Part shown: positions 1 to 6,649 of the stretch, in pieces
How the letters are laid out: every line of letters begins with the position of its first letter
Position numbering within the stretch: position 1 is the first letter of the stretch
Source: Rubrobacter sp.
GTDB taxonomy: Bacteria > Actinomycetota > Rubrobacteria > Rubrobacterales > Rubrobacteraceae
Direction of reading: 5' to 3'
DNA length: 13,653 nucleotides
Assembly (NCBI GenBank): GCA_016781705.1
Contig: JADDPV010000015.1
Span: 1-13,653 of the forward strand
Notes under the pieces: model-generated
Database searches by the model: none
Seen by the model: only the letters and a program-made list of their open reading frames with translations
Told to the model about the DNA's origin: nothing
Translations under genes and position numbers: made by a program

Positions 1-38
1 GGTCTGCTATGCTGCCTAATGGCTAAAGTCGAGCTTAG

Positions 39-203
39 AAGGGTGAGGCCGCCTCCTGGCTGGATCGCTTCGCCGACCCCGACCGGGAGACGCCCGTGGT
101 TGCGACGACCGCGGAGCTGCTCTCCACCGGGGTGGACGTGCCCTCGTGCCGCAACGTCGTGTTCATGAAGCCCATCGCCTCGCCGGTCTTGTTCAAGCAG
201 ATT
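39..203 (+). pseudogene. hsdR: HsdR-type restriction helicase remnant
   Basis: Fragment of the helicase part of a type I restriction-modification R subunit (ATP-dependent DNA translocation and cleavage). The frame opens after a TAG at 36-38 and reads WLDRFADPDRETPVVATTAE, then LLSTGVDVPSCRNVVFMKPI and ASPVLFKQI. This is the superfamily 2 motif V region (TGVDVP) followed by the start of motif VI, which in the family continues as QxxGRGTR. Here it stops at the QI and beta-glucosidase sequence takes over at about 203. There is no start codon, no Walker motif, no nuclease domain, and no HsdM or HsdS partner in view. The fragment could come from another DEAD/DEAH helicase of the same group, but the LLSTGVDVP...FKQI string is typical of HsdR. 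It cannot function. Confidence 0.75.
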
Positions 204-1225
204 GGGATCTGCCGCGGGTCCTGGAGGACCGATACGATGGTTGGACGAGTCGGGAGACGAGTGAGCGGTTCGCGGAGTACGCCGAAACCGTGTACGAGGA
301 GCTGGCCGACTCCGTACCGTTCTAAGTTACGCTGAACGAGCCCTGGGTCGCCGCCTGGCTCGGCCACGACACGGACGTCCACACCCCCGGCCATAAGAGC
401 ACCTCGAAAGCCCTCGTAGCGACGCACCACCTCCTGCTCGGCCACGGGTTCGCCCTGGAGAGAACATGCGCTCGATGGGCCGCGAGGGCAACCGGCTCGG
501 CATCACCCTCAACCTCTCACGCGTGCGGCCTTCCCGTGACAGGGAGCCGGGCGGGGAGGCCGTGCGGCTCGTGGACGGCAACGCCAACCGCCTCTTCCTC
601 GATCCACTGTTTCGCGGCAGATACCCCCAGGACGTGCTGGAGCACTACCGGTCGGTGGGCGACTTCCGTTTCGTCCGGGATGGGGGCCTGGAGAGGATCT
701 CGCAACACCTCGACTTTCTGGGCGTCAACTACTACATGCGGCACATGGTGTGCCCCGACGACGACCCCGAGGCGGAGTCACCGTTCCGAAGCGTGCGGGC
801 GAGGGAGGGTCGTGATCCCGTACGCTGCCGCACGGACCGCGATGGGCTGGACGATAGAGCCCGAGGGCCTGACCGAGACGCTCGTCCGCATAAGGGACGG
901 TTACGCGGACCTGCCCATCTACGTAACGGAGAACGGCGCCTCCTTCCACGACTACGTGGACCCCGAGGGCGGGGTGGACGACGAGGAGCGCGTCTCCTTG
1001 CTCGACGTCCACTTCCGCGCGGCGGGCGAGGCCATCGAGCGCGGCGTGGACCTGCGCGGCTACTTCGTGTGGTCCTTGCTGGATAACTTCGAGTGGGCGG
1101 AAGGCTACTCAAAGTGGAAGTGGTTCGGACTCGTGTTCGTGGACTACGGCACGCAGCCGCGCGTCCCCAAAGCCAGCACGCGCTGCTACAGGGGGATCAT
1201 AGAACGCAACGGCCAGCAAGGGTGA
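203..1225 (+). pseudogene. GH1 beta-glucosidase pseudogene, 5'-truncated and frameshifted
   Basis: Remnant of a glycoside hydrolase family 1 beta-glucosidase, which hydrolyses terminal beta-glucosides in the cytoplasm. It starts at the family's WDLP motif (203-214, WDLPRVLEDRYDGW). It then reads through an in-frame TAA (323-325) to the acid/base motif TLNEPWVAAW (Glu codon 338-340). A frameshift between about 455 and 466 moves it to the frame of MRSMGREGNRLGITLNL, and another near 812 moves it to VVIPYAAARTAMGW. The nucleophile motif YVTENGA (Glu codon 929-931) and the C-terminal SLLDNFEWAEGYSKWKWFGL and FVDYGTQPR strings are intact. About 340 of the usual ~450 residues remain; the first ~110 (NPSTAAYQxEG-like start) are replaced by the HsdR fragment. 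Both catalytic glutamates survive, so decay looks recent, but no single frame could make an enzyme. Confidence 0.9.
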
Positions 1226-1252
1226 GAAGGGGACGCAGAGGCTTCTCGATGT

Positions 1253-1279
1253 TTGAGATCCGCCTCGGTCGGGTAATAT
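1253..1279 (+). promoter_or_regulatory. possible promoter of the PfpI-family gene
   Basis: An AT-rich island in an otherwise GC-rich gap contains TTGAGA (1253-1258) and TAATAT (1274-1279), separated by 15 bases, 42 bases upstream of the PfpI start. The spacing is short for a housekeeping promoter, so this is a guess based on composition and position; a second AT-rich stretch at 1281-1303 could serve instead. Confidence 0.3.
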
Positions 1280-1321
1280 TTTGAATACATATGCTCTATT
1301 ATTGCGGAGGTCTTCTAGATC

Positions 1322-1897
1322 ATGGCCAATGAGTTGCAGGGTCGTAAGATAGCTATCCTTCTCGCCCCGGTAGGCACCGAACAGGTTGAGTTCGTCCAGC
1401 CGAAGAAGGCGGTCGAGGACGCCGGCGCCAGCGTAGACGTCGTCGGCATCCAGACCGGCGAAGCCCAGACCATGAACAGCGATGTCAACCCGGGAGAAAC
1501 CTTCACGGTGGAGAAGACCTTCTCCGAGGTCTCTGCGGAGGACTACGACGCCCTGATCGTGCCCGGCGGCACCGTGGGGGCGGACAACCTCCGGGGCAAC
1601 GAGGAGGCGGTGAGCTTCGTGCGCGGGTTCTTCGAGCAGGCCAAGCCGGTTGGGGTGATCTGCCACGGCCCGTGGACGCTGGTGGAGGCCGACGTGGTGA
1701 AGGGCCGGACGCTTACCTCCTACCCCACCCTCCAGACCGACATTCGCAACGCAGGCGGCACGTGGGTGGACGAGGAGGTCGTCACCGACCAGGGCCTCGT
1801 CACGAGCCGCAACCCGGGCGACCTGGATGCGTTCTGCGCCAAGATCGTCGAGGAGTTCGCCGAGGGCAAGCACGAAGAGCAGGCCAGGAGCGCCTAA
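1322..1897 (+). CDS. PfpI/DJ-1 family protein (class I glutamine amidotransferase-like)
   Basis: A 191-residue cytosolic protein of the PfpI/YhbO branch of the DJ-1 superfamily. Members are reported as stress-induced proteases or protein/nucleotide deglycases that act on methylglyoxal or glyoxal adducts; which activity this one has cannot be told from sequence. The nucleophile-elbow motif GVICHGPWTL places the catalytic Cys at residue 114 with His115. Glu23, in EQVEFVQP, matches the catalytic Glu of PfpI. The segments DALIVPGG (76-83) and LTSYPTLQTDIRNAGGTWVD (131-150) follow the family closely, and the length is slightly above the usual 166-180. The ATG has GGAGG at 1306-1310, 11 bases upstream. 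It stands alone between two gene relics; the downstream LuxR tail begins 14 bases after its stop but is not a working partner. Confidence 0.93.
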   Translation: MANELQGRKIAILLAPVGTEQVEFVQPKKAVEDAGASVDVVGIQTGEAQTMNSDVNPGETFTVEKTFSEVSAEDYDALIVPGGTVGADNLRGNEEAVSFVRGFFEQAKPVGVICHGPWTLVEADVVKGRTLTSYPTLQTDIRNAGGTWVDEEVVTDQGLVTSRNPGDLDAFCAKIVEEFAEGKHEEQARSA

Positions 1898-1910
1898 CGC
1901 GCGTCGATAA

Positions 1911-2153
1911 ACGGTAGCATACTTCGCCCCAGTCCCCAGGGAGACCTTCCCCGTCCTTACCGATCGGGAGCGCGAGATGCTGCACCTGATGGCGAGGGGC
2001 ACTTCGAACGCCGAGATCGCCCGGCTGCTCTCCCTGAGCTCCAAGACGGTCGCCAACTACGTCTCTAACATCCTCCAAAAGCTGCAGGCCGCCGACCGCG
2101 AAGAGGCCATCGTCCGCGCCCGAGAGGCAGGACTGGCGCAGGAGAATCTGTAG
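1911..2153 (+). pseudogene. LuxR/NarL-type HTH remnant of a response regulator
   Basis: The C-terminal DNA-binding domain of a NarL/FixJ-type transcription factor. It reads LTDREREMLHLMARGTSNAE, then IARLLSLSSKTVANYVSNIL and QKLQAADREEAIVRAREAGL, i.e. the four-helix LuxR HTH with the usual SxxTVxNxVSNIxxKL recognition helix. The frame is closed upstream by TAA at 1908-1910 and contains no ATG, GTG or TTG before 1977, which lies inside the first helix of the HTH. The receiver or sensor half of the protein is therefore gone. The DNA-binding part shows no frameshift. It may be the relic of a two-component regulator deleted from this locus; a very short free HTH protein from ATG 1977 is possible but would lack part of the fold. 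Confidence 0.8.
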
Positions 2154-2246
2154 GACGCCCACACGGAGCGGTCGACAAGAGCCCGTGGCTCGGGCAGTTG
2201 GAGAGTCCGGGTCATTTCGCCAACCGTTGGGCAGCGCTAAGAAGTC

Positions 2247-2265
2247 CCGCCCCGCAACGGCGCGG
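2247..2265 (-). terminator. weak hairpin just after the glycosyltransferase operon
   Basis: Arms CCGCCCC (2247-2253) and GGCGCGG (2259-2265) pair at 6 of 7 positions around a 5-base loop, directly after the TAA of the last operon gene. On the minus strand it is followed by a modest pyrimidine stretch (GGGACTTCTTAG), not a true T-tract; on the plus strand it is followed by CTTATTCTT. It may end transcription from either side, but this is a weak call. Confidence 0.35.
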
Positions 2266-2266
2266 C

Positions 2267-4174
2267 TTATTCTTGCTCGACCTGTTGCCGATCACCGGCA
2301 GCCGAGGGCTGAATGCTTTTCTCCTCTTGTTCGCCGGCCCCGTCGAGGGCGGTCTTTTCGTTCGTCTCGAGGAGCAGCGCGAGGAAGACGAAGGGCTCGA
2401 GCCAGGTGACGTAGGTGTAGAACCAGTAGTTGAAGGTGAGCTGGAACGCGATGATGAGCGCCGCCGAGAACGCCGCGAGCCTGCGCACGGTCCTCTTCTT
2501 CGGAAAGACCGCCACGACGAACGCGAGCAGCACCGCGGCCGCCATCAAGGGTTCCTGCAAGAACTCGAGCCACGGTACCTGCGCGAAGATCGTCCACGGC
2601 GTCTCCCGCTCGCCCTGGAAGGCCAGCGTCTTCTCGTAGAAGAGCTTCACGCCGCCCAAGGGGTCGCCGTCGAGGGCGAGGACCCAGAACGTGAGCAGGA
2701 CCACGGCCACGCCGCCGAGGACGAAGTCGAGGAGACGGCCCGTTTTTCGAACGCCATCGTGGAACATCCAGAGGGGGGCGAGGACCAGTGGGAAGAGCTT
2801 GACCGCGAACCCCGCGGCGACCGCGGCGCCGCGCGCCAGCGCGGAGGGCGCCGCCGCGACTCCTATGGCCGCCGCGGCGGCGACGATGATGTCGTTGGTG
2901 TTGTTGTTGGTCGAGTAGAGGGTGTACGGGAAGGCGGCCCACGCAAAGAACAGCGCCGCCGCGCCGCGCACCCCCGCGTAGCGCCACCCGGCGACGAGCA
3001 TCGCTATGGCCCCGCCGACGAACGCGAGGACCGTCACGCCGTGGGCGGCGGGCAGGTAGTCCCACTCCCCAGAGAAGCCCAGGAGCCACACGAACGGGAC
3101 GTAGAGGAGGTAGTTCAGAGGGCCGTAGGTGTCACCGGTGCCGACGTCGTCGGGCATGTTGCCGTATGGGAGGGCGCCTTGCAGGATCCTGTCAGCACCC
3201 ACCACGCCCGCGTACCCCACGTCTATGACGCGCGAGTCGAAGTTGAGCGCGAGCAAGAACCCACTGGCTATCGCAGCCAGGACGAACAGCACCGGCGTCG
3301 GGAAGTTGCTCGTCTTCTCGACCTTCTCGCCCTTGCCGAAGCCCACGAGCAAGGTCCTGACGAGCAGGTACAGGAGCGGCGGGTACCACAGCAGTGCCGC
3401 CCAGTAGGAGTCCCCGGCCCTGAAGAAGCCGTGCGAGACGAGGAAGCCGAGCAGGGCCAGGACGTCGAGGTTGCGCAGAGAGTAGAGCCTGTCCGTGCGC
3501 CAGAAGGCGAGCGCGAAGACGAGGGCCAGAGGACCCCATACGTACCAGTAGTTCGCCTGCTTGCCGTACGCGCCGTAGTCGCCGCGCGCCATGTGCCAGC
3601 CGACCTGGTCCCCGGTCCAGACGTACTCCAGCTGCCAGGTCTCGTCGTCCACCCCGACGCGGGCGACCTCTTTGCGGGTGCCGCTGTCCACGGGCATCCC
3701 GCCGACCTGGCCGCCTTCCTCGACCTTCAGGTGGACCGTCCACTCGCCGTCCTCGTACTCGGCCTCGGATGCTAGGGGGGGGTGTTCGAGGAGCTCGTCG
3801 CGCACCTTGGGGTTGGCGAGGGCGAGCTTGATCGCATCGGCCTCCGAGAGGTTCGGGTAGACGACCTCGTCGGCCGAAGGGTAGACCTCCACCCCCTCCA
3901 CCCGATTCGTGTCGTCCGCGACCGAGAGCTCCGCGACCGGCGTCCCGGACTCGCCCTCCATCAGGACCACCCGCCAGCGATCCGTCGCCACGTCGTAGTT
4001 TGCCGACGTGGTGACCGTCGGGTGCGAGAGGATTTCGTCCACCTCCGGGACGAACTCCGCCGCCCGCCGCGCCTCCTCCAACCCCATCTGCGGCCCCGGC
4101 ACGAAACCCAAAGTGAGGGAGAGCGCGGGAGAGAGAGCGAGGAGTAGGAGGAGCATGGCCGGCCCGCGCCTCAC
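2267..4174 (-). CDS. GT-C (GT87-like) membrane glycosyltransferase with extracytoplasmic PepSY-like domain
   Basis: A 635-residue integral membrane protein, last gene of the operon. After a basic start (MRRGPA) comes a hydrophobic signal or anchor (7-22). A soluble region follows (~30-205) with two PepSY-like beta/alpha units, around 40-100 and 110-187, each with a W-x-V strand (DRWRVVLMEG; GEWTVHLKVEEG). From ~208 to ~605 there are roughly ten hydrophobic segments of the DUF2029/GT87 type, which use polyprenyl-phosphate sugars outside the membrane. Motifs include GADRILQGALPYGNMP (326-341), DTYGPLNYLLYVPF (348-361) and STNNNTNDII (421-430). The tail is polar. The GTG start at 4174-4172 overlaps the upstream TGA by four bases (GTGA); ATG at 4156, with GAGG upstream, is the alternative. 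The frame stays open for ~290 codons further upstream, but that part lies inside the preceding gene and is an artefact. The sugar and acceptor are unknown. Confidence 0.82.
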   Translation of the reverse strand: MRRGPAMLLLLLALSPALSLTLGFVPGPQMGLEEARRAAEFVPEVDEILSHPTVTTSANYDVATDRWRVVLMEGESGTPVAELSVADDTNRVEGVEVYPSADEVVYPNLSEADAIKLALANPKVRDELLEHPPLASEAEYEDGEWTVHLKVEEGGQVGGMPVDSGTRKEVARVGVDDETWQLEYVWTGDQVGWHMARGDYGAYGKQANYWYVWGPLALVFALAFWRTDRLYSLRNLDVLALLGFLVSHGFFRAGDSYWAALLWYPPLLYLLVRTLLVGFGKGEKVEKTSNFPTPVLFVLAAIASGFLLALNFDSRVIDVGYAGVVGADRILQGALPYGNMPDDVGTGDTYGPLNYLLYVPFVWLLGFSGEWDYLPAAHGVTVLAFVGGAIAMLVAGWRYAGVRGAAALFFAWAAFPYTLYSTNNNTNDIIVAAAAAIGVAAAPSALARGAAVAAGFAVKLFPLVLAPLWMFHDGVRKTGRLLDFVLGGVAVVLLTFWVLALDGDPLGGVKLFYEKTLAFQGERETPWTIFAQVPWLEFLQEPLMAAAVLLAFVVAVFPKKRTVRRLAAFSAALIIAFQLTFNYWFYTYVTWLEPFVFLALLLETNEKTALDGAGEQEEKSIQPSAAGDRQQVEQE

Positions 4175-5343
4175 GGTGAGGCTTTCTTTGGCCTGGTCTT
4201 CGGGATACTCTCGGGGGGCAGGACGAGCATGAGGCCCCAGAGGATGACGAGGAGGAGGTTGCGTTCGACGAGGAGGTTGACGGCCGGCGGCTCCAACCGT
4301 ATCAGCTCCTCGTAGTGCGTCGGGAAGACCTGCGTGGTCACCCAACAGGTGGCGAGAAAGAGCGCCGATGCCCCGATGCTCCACAGCCCGCCCGCGCACA
4401 GTGGCACGAGGGGCAACAGCCAGACCACGTACTGCGGCGAGAGCACCTTGGACCCGAGTATGAACGCCAGCAGGAAGGCCGCCGCGAACCGCGGGAACTG
4501 CCCCACCCCCAGCCTCCCCAGAGACCTTTCGCGCAGCATCACCGCCGCCGTGACGATGAGCAGCGCGACGGTCACGAACATGCTCATCGAGCTCCAGTAC
4601 GTCACCCCCCGCCCCAGCACGTCTATCGCCCCGAACTCGAACGACACCCCCTCCAGATACCCGAGCTTCATCAACGCCGACGCCGCCAAACTCTCCAGCT
4701 GCAACCCCCGGTCGGCGTGGTACGAGAAGCTCCGCGCGAACCCCTCGCCTCCCAGGAGCAGCGCCGGCGCGAAGAACGCCGCGACGACCGCCGCGAACAC
4801 CGCCGCGCCTCGCACGGCGCCCTTCCACCCGGAGAGCAGCGCCAGGGCCGGGGCTGCGAGCACCGGGACGAGCTTTGCGGCGGCCCCGAGCCCCAGAGAC
4901 GCCCATGCCGCGACGTTCGCCGGGGAGGAGCCCCGAACGGCGAGGGCAGCGGCGGCCGCCAGGGTGAGGGCGACGACCGCATCGTAGCGGGAGACGGCGA
5001 CGGGATAGAGCATTATCGCCCCGGCCGCGAACACCACCGCCGGGACGGGCCACACGCGCCCCATAGCGCGGGCGGTGAGGGCCGTGAGGACGAGCGTCGC
5101 CACGAGCACGAGCGCCATCTCCGAGGTAAAGAAGATCGCGTAGGTTTGGCGGCTCTCGGAGAGGAGCGCCGGCGGCACGAAGAACGGCAGGCTCCCCGGC
5201 GGGTACTCGATAAAGAAGTCGCGGTAGGGCACGTCGCCGGCCGCGATAGCCTCCCCAGCCTTCTGGTAGGTCTTGATGTCCAGCGACCCCACGCCGAGCT
5301 GGGGCGGCAGGCTCGAGAACCTCTCCAGCAGCTCGGAGTACAT
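4171..5343 (-). CDS. GT87/DUF2029-type polyprenyl-phosphate mannosyltransferase-like protein
   Basis: An integral membrane glycosyltransferase of the GT-C fold. From the first ATG (5343) it has 390 residues and about nine further hydrophobic spans. The diagnostic N-terminal loop is DIKTYQKAGEAIAAGDVPYR followed by DFFIEYPPGSLP (22-53), matching the family's D-x-x-x-Y ... G-x-x-PY-x-DF-x-x-EYPP signature, whose Asp is thought to be catalytic. In actinobacteria, relatives extend lipomannan or arabinogalactan-type envelope glycans using lipid-linked mannose or arabinose; the actual substrate is unknown. The start is uncertain. Protein-like sequence, a basic stretch (RSLQKRL) and a hydrophobic span (LLRALLFWPPLGLLGLYMY) lie upstream of 5343. 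That frame runs to the previous stop at 5451 without any ATG or GTG; TTG 5358 and CTG 5391 are the options. The stop overlaps the next gene (GTGA). Confidence 0.85.
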   Translation of the reverse strand: MYSELLERFSSLPPQLGVGSLDIKTYQKAGEAIAAGDVPYRDFFIEYPPGSLPFFVPPALLSESRQTYAIFFTSEMALVLVATLVLTALTARAMGRVWPVPAVVFAAGAIMLYPVAVSRYDAVVALTLAAAAALAVRGSSPANVAAWASLGLGAAAKLVPVLAAPALALLSGWKGAVRGAAVFAAVVAAFFAPALLLGGEGFARSFSYHADRGLQLESLAASALMKLGYLEGVSFEFGAIDVLGRGVTYWSSMSMFVTVALLIVTAAVMLRERSLGRLGVGQFPRFAAAFLLAFILGSKVLSPQYVVWLLPLVPLCAGGLWSIGASALFLATCWVTTQVFPTHYEELIRLEPPAVNLLVERNLLLVILWGLMLVLPPESIPKTRPKKASP

Positions 5344-5450
5344 GTAGAGCCCGAGCAAGCCCAGCGGCGGCCAGAAGAGGAGGGCCCGCAGTAGTGGCCC
5401 CGTCTCTCCTCCTCCGCTCGCCGCCGCGAGCCTCTTCTGGAGCGAGCGGA

Positions 5451-6644
5451 CTACGGCGGCTCCTCTATCTCCTGGCCGAAGAGCTCGGCTAGAGGCTCCA
5501 GGCCCTCGGGGGCGCCGGTGGCGAGCAGGGAGTCGCCGCCCTTGAGAGTATAGGTGTCGGGGGGACGGTAGCTCCAGCGGCCGCCGCGGTTCACCGCCAG
5601 GGCGTACATCCCCGTCTCCGTCTCCAGGCGTAAAGTGCCCAAAGTCTTGCCGTCGGCCGGTGAGTCGGGCGAGACCGTCAGCTTCAGGACCACCTCGTCG
5701 GACTCTCCGACGGCGGCCGAGAGGACCGGGTGGACCTCCTCGCCCTTCTCGACCATCCAGACCATCTCCATCGCGCAGTCGGTGATCGCCTCGGAGGCCG
5801 TCGCCAGGTGGAGAATGCCCCTGAGGCGGCTCGGGTCTTCGATGTGGCGGGCCGCCAACAGCACCCAGCGTTCGAGGCGGTAGCGCATCTCGTCCATCTC
5901 GTCCTCGATGGCGACGACCTCGCGCGCGAGCCCCGCGTCGTAGTACAGCAGCGCCGAGTAGGCGAGGCCGACGGCGACCTCCGAGAGGTTCTTCATCTCG
6001 ATCAGGATGTCCACCGCCCGCTCCAGCTCCGAGAGCTGCCCTACGCCTTCGACGGACGAGGCTGGCGAAGGGACAGGGGCCGCGCCGGCGAGCTCCCGAA
6101 CCTCCGCGACGCCTTCGGGCGGCCCCAGCAAGAAGAGCACGTCCCCCTCGCGCAGCACGTCCTCCGGGTCGGGGTCGAAGTTCCACTCCGAGCCCGAGCG
6201 GACGGCGATCGGGCGCATCCCCGTCTCCACCGGCAGGTCGAGGTCGTCGAGGGCGCGGCCGTCCAGCTCGCTCTCGGGCTCTACGCGCACCCGGCTCGCT
6301 ATCTCCTCGGCCTCGGGCAGGTCCTCCAGGAGCTCCGGCGGGATACCGAGGTGCTTCACCACTATCATGGCGATGTCGTTGGCGGCGTTGCCGATCTTCT
6401 CGATGTCCTGCACGACCTGCAGGATGCCGGCCATCTGCTCGGCGTCCGCGTAGCTCCTGGCCGCGAAGATCGCCAGACTACGCATGTCGAAGACGAGGGA
6501 GTTGAGGCGCACTTCGAGGCGGAGGACTTCTTCCGAGAAATCCTCCGAGTCGTAGAAGAGCGCCGCATAGGCGAGGTCCACCATCAGCTCCGAGGTGTCT
6601 TTGGCTTCCGTGAGCATATCCTTGAGGTTGCGTGGGCCGTCCAT
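5451..6644 (-). CDS. tandem PhoU-TrkA_C protein (PhoU/TrkA_C/PhoU/TrkA_C)
   Basis: A 397-residue soluble protein made of two copies of the same two-domain unit: PhoU-like helical bundle (8-100), TrkA_C/RCK_C (112-187), PhoU-like (205-300), TrkA_C (313-390). The copies are recognisable side by side: LVFDMRSLAIFAARS versus MRYRLERWVLLAARH, VETGMRPIAVRSGSEWNFDP versus TETGMYALAVNRGGRWSYRP, and EGDVLFLLGPPEGV versus GGDSLLATGAPEGL. TrkA_C domains bind ligands that gate cation channels, and PhoU-like bundles often bind metals or the transporter itself, so this is probably a cytoplasmic regulator of the membrane protein encoded five bases upstream. No NAD-binding RCK_N domain and no membrane segment are seen. 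The start is ATG 6644 with AGGAG 2-6 bases before it, overlapping the previous TAG. Ligand (Mg2+, K+ or a nucleotide such as c-di-AMP) unknown. Confidence 0.88.
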   Translation of the reverse strand: MDGPRNLKDMLTEAKDTSELMVDLAYAALFYDSEDFSEEVLRLEVRLNSLVFDMRSLAIFAARSYADAEQMAGILQVVQDIEKIGNAANDIAMIVVKHLGIPPELLEDLPEAEEIASRVRVEPESELDGRALDDLDLPVETGMRPIAVRSGSEWNFDPDPEDVLREGDVLFLLGPPEGVAEVRELAGAAPVPSPASSVEGVGQLSELERAVDILIEMKNLSEVAVGLAYSALLYYDAGLAREVVAIEDEMDEMRYRLERWVLLAARHIEDPSRLRGILHLATASEAITDCAMEMVWMVEKGEEVHPVLSAAVGESDEVVLKLTVSPDSPADGKTLGTLRLETETGMYALAVNRGGRWSYRPPDTYTLKGGDSLLATGAPEGLEPLAELFGQEIEEPP

Positions 6645-6649
6645 AGCTC

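Noticed and set aside
2180..2195. GCCCG/CGGGC hairpin as a terminator after the LuxR remnant
   Set aside because: Only five pairs, competing GAGCC/GGCTC pairing in the same bases, and no T-tract.
2198..3775. A 525-codon open frame on the plus strand
   Set aside because: It lies antisense to a GT-C gene with recognisable membrane motifs. Its translation is a low-complexity run of Glu, Arg, Asp and Pro, typical of shadow frames in high-GC DNA.
4174..5053. A ~290-residue N-terminal extension of the last operon gene
   Set aside because: The extension lies inside the preceding glycosyltransferase gene in another frame, is Arg/Gly-rich, and the GTGA overlap at 4174 provides a normal start.
4315..5394. 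A 359-codon plus-strand frame
   Set aside because: Antisense to the DUF2029/GT87 gene, rich in Arg, Glu and His, with no recognisable domain.
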